Positions 62,569 to 64,000 of a stretch of 64,000 nt of DNA are shown in pieces. Each line of letters starts with the position of its first letter. Within the stretch, counting starts at the first letter, position 1. Made by a program: the position numbers and the translations under genes. The notes below the pieces were generated by a model. It had not been told where the DNA came from and made no database searches. It was given only the letters and a program-made list of their open reading frames with translations. The stretch comes from Thunnus maccoyii (lineage: Eukaryota > Chordata > Actinopteri > Scombriformes > Scombridae): assembly GCF_910596095.1 (NCBI RefSeq), contig NC_056546.1, positions 14,451,425-14,515,424 on the forward strand, written 5' to 3'.

Positions 62569-62631
62569 GAGCAAATAGTCTGTTACTGAATGTAAGACAG
62601 AGCAAGACAGATAAGACTTGCTGACTCAACA

Positions 62632-62790
62632 GCAGGGGTGTCAGACTCTGGGCTATGGACAGCTGAGAACGTCCAGGTTTTCCTTTCAGCCGGAAACAAC
62701 ACCACTTGATGTAATGGCACATGATCTGACACACCTGCTCGAGGGAAGAACTCTGTACTTTCCTTTATAATAGCCTGAATAACTACAACA
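62632..62790 (-). mobile_element. Interspersed element inside the presumed otor 3' UTR
   Basis: On the minus strand it ends AGCCCAGAGTCTGACACCCC-TG and contains GAGCAGGTGTGTCAGATCAT and GAAAGGAAAACCTGGACG. These words recur in a teleost repeat I recognise; the CAGGGGTGTC terminus resembles hAT ends. If the polyA signal at 62563 is used, the element is transcribed with otor. Confidence 0.5.
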
Positions 62791-62831
62791 AGCACAAGAC
62801 TTGAGAAAAAGAAGCTTCAACCTTTTGTGCC

Positions 62832-62855
62832 TTAATCACAATAGAAGTCCATTTC
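62832..62855 (-). CDS. otor: otor exon 4 (24-base terminal coding exon)
   Basis: Encodes EMDFYCD and TAA after acceptor tttgcag. The last Cys closes the long MIA-type disulfide. Too short to show as an open frame. Confidence 0.9.
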   Translation of the reverse strand, partial: EMDFYCD

Positions 62856-63813
62856 CTGCAAAGACAAAACAAAAATTGAATAAAATGAGATAAATGAGGA
62901 CTAATATCTATCACTATAGAAAAATAAAAATATGCATCTCAGACATTTTCCTATTAAAGAGACAAAGTTGTGTATATACTCACAGTTGTGGGAATCTCCA
63001 CTGTGTCTTCCTTAAACTTCTGCATCTCCTTCACCATAGTTGCAGGGAAGTATCCAATGATGCCCATCTGATCCACATACCGCTCACCATAAACCTGCCA
63101 GTGAAAATAACATGGCCTCTCTTTCAAATTACCATACACCACATTATACAGTAAACACTTTATATATTTAACCCTCCATACAAAACAAATATAATTTAAA
63201 TGCTTACTTGTTTTGGACAATGAAATCAAATATATAACCAAATGTCTTTCTTGATATAATTGCTCTTGTCAGAAAGGCCACACTCCTTTGTCATAGGTTT
63301 CCACATTGTCTTTGCCTTTTGCAACTGACTATAAGTTGGCACTGCTACTCAATAACATGTAACAAAATATTACATACACTTCCAGACCAGAAGACTCCGG
63401 CGCCCTCCTCTGGTACAAGTTTAGAGTACACATAAACCATCTGACCCTTCTTCATGTTGATGAATCTGCAGTCAGGAGCTACAAAGTCATCCAAGGCTCT
63501 GGCCATTGAGAGAACATCTAATAAAGCACAAAAGAAAAGAGGCAGGGGAAATACAGATGAAAAAAAAATCTACTTTTGTTTTTGCAGAAAAAGTTAACAA
63601 GCACATGCGTTCCATTGCATGATCTAATCAATGATAGTTTCCAGAAGTATGTTGCACACATGCAGGTCATGCTACTTTTTCATGCTCTTCTGACTTACAT
63701 GAGCATTCTGCGTCTCCACAAATCTTGTTGTCTCCTAGTTTATCCATGAGGACAGCATTCGTGGTCTGGTGCAGTAGACCCACACAGAACAAAATCACCA
63801 GTGAATAATTCAT
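62832..63813 (-). CDS. otor: Otoraplin (MIA-family secreted SH3-like protein), complete, 4 exons
   Basis: Exons 63813-63699, 63517-63378, 63094-62984 and 62855-62832, GT-AG introns, 390 bases, 129 residues plus stop (human OTOR 128). Signal peptide [20 protein letters not shown], about 20 residues. The mature protein begins [20 protein letters not shown], like human IFMDRLASKKLCADDECVYT. The SH3-like fold follows: [54 protein letters not shown], then EIPTTEMDFYCD. Four cysteines (32, 37, 55, 128) match the two MIA-family disulfides. MIA-family proteins are small extracellular proteins; otoraplin is known from cochlea and vestibule. MIA itself is the main alternative, but its neighbour pcsk2 and the C-terminus favour otor. 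Confidence 0.95.
62984..63094 (-). CDS. otor: otor exon 3: SH3-like C-terminal half
   Basis: 37 codons, [20 protein letters not shown] to EDTVEIPTT, acceptor ggcag, donor ACT|gtgagt. Confidence 0.95.
63378..63517 (-). CDS. otor: otor exon 2: SH3-like core
   Basis: 47 codons after completing Tyr39, acceptor ttattag, donor GGAAGT|gtatgt. Ends GVFWSGS. Confidence 0.95.
63699..63813 (-). CDS. otor: otor exon 1: signal peptide
   Basis: 38 codons and one base, ATG at 63811-63813, donor CTCAT|gtaagt. Confidence 0.93.
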
Positions 63814-64000
63814 TTTAACCAAAACAACAGAACCAAGGGAATGTTGTATCTACATGTGAATGTGGGTGTTTGACGGAGCTTAAGGCTAAAAAATCCCAAA
63901 ACATTTCTCTCAGCCAGGACAGAATGGGCTGAGCCCCTACATCAGAGGTCGCCTGTCCAATCAGTGTTGACTTTCAGTAATGTCACACTCTGGAACTATT
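63814..64000 (-). promoter_or_regulatory. otor 5' flank, part
   Basis: Sequence upstream of the otor start. A reverse CCAAT box (ccaatca on plus) lies at 63957-63963, about 145 bases before the ATG. No clear TATA box. The window ends here. Confidence 0.3.

Noticed and set aside
38130-62831. A further host protein gene between pcsk2 and otor
   Set aside because: I checked the longer frames for family motifs and found only LINE or repeat translations; the human interval also lacks a well-known coding gene here.
1-64000. Endogenous retrovirus or LTR element
   Set aside because: No gag/pol/env-like translation or paired long terminal repeats recognised; the reverse-transcriptase sequence present is of LINE type.

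Overview
The window looks like nuclear DNA of a ray-finned fish, most likely a spiny-rayed (acanthomorph/percomorph) teleost. Three spliced vertebrate genes with teleost-sized introns can be read exon by exon, and the introns carry interspersed repeats I recognise from acanthomorph genomes. The sequence alone does not name the species.

Layout. (1) 1-5.6 kb, plus strand: the last five coding exons of bfsp1 (filensin, a lens beaded-filament protein), ending at 5252; the 5' part lies off the left edge. (2) 8.06-38.13 kb, minus strand: a complete 12-exon pcsk2 (prohormone convertase 2, 641 aa). All splice sites are GT-AG and the phases add up to 1926 coding bases. bfsp1 and pcsk2 converge tail to tail. 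(3) 38.1-62.6 kb: a 24 kb interval without a recognisable host protein gene. It holds a Rex1/L2-type LINE remnant, a nest of two further LINE families, and a 3.9 kb tandem array of tRNA-Pro genes embedded in LINE sequence. (4) 62.8-63.8 kb, minus strand: a complete 4-exon otor (otoraplin, 129 aa), a secreted SH3-like protein of the MIA family. The order bfsp1-pcsk2-otor matches the block I know from human 20p12.1, which supports all three calls.

The three genes do not form one pathway: bfsp1 is structural in lens fibres, pcsk2 processes prohormones and neuropeptides in secretory granules, and otor is secreted in the inner ear. Their adjacency is conserved synteny, not an operon.

The most unusual part is 44.6-50.6 kb. 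Six intact-looking tRNA-Pro genes with all three isoacceptor anticodons (UGG x3, AGG x2, CGG x1) plus several relics lie on the minus strand in diverged tandem units. Both ends of the array break inside the anticodon-loop region of a tRNA relic, and L1/Tx1-type LINE sequence continues on each side. Other observations are several perfect palindromes, foldback and inverted-repeat elements in introns, and a candidate enhancer near 52.9-53.1 kb. No CRISPR, bacterial, viral or LTR-element sequence was recognised.
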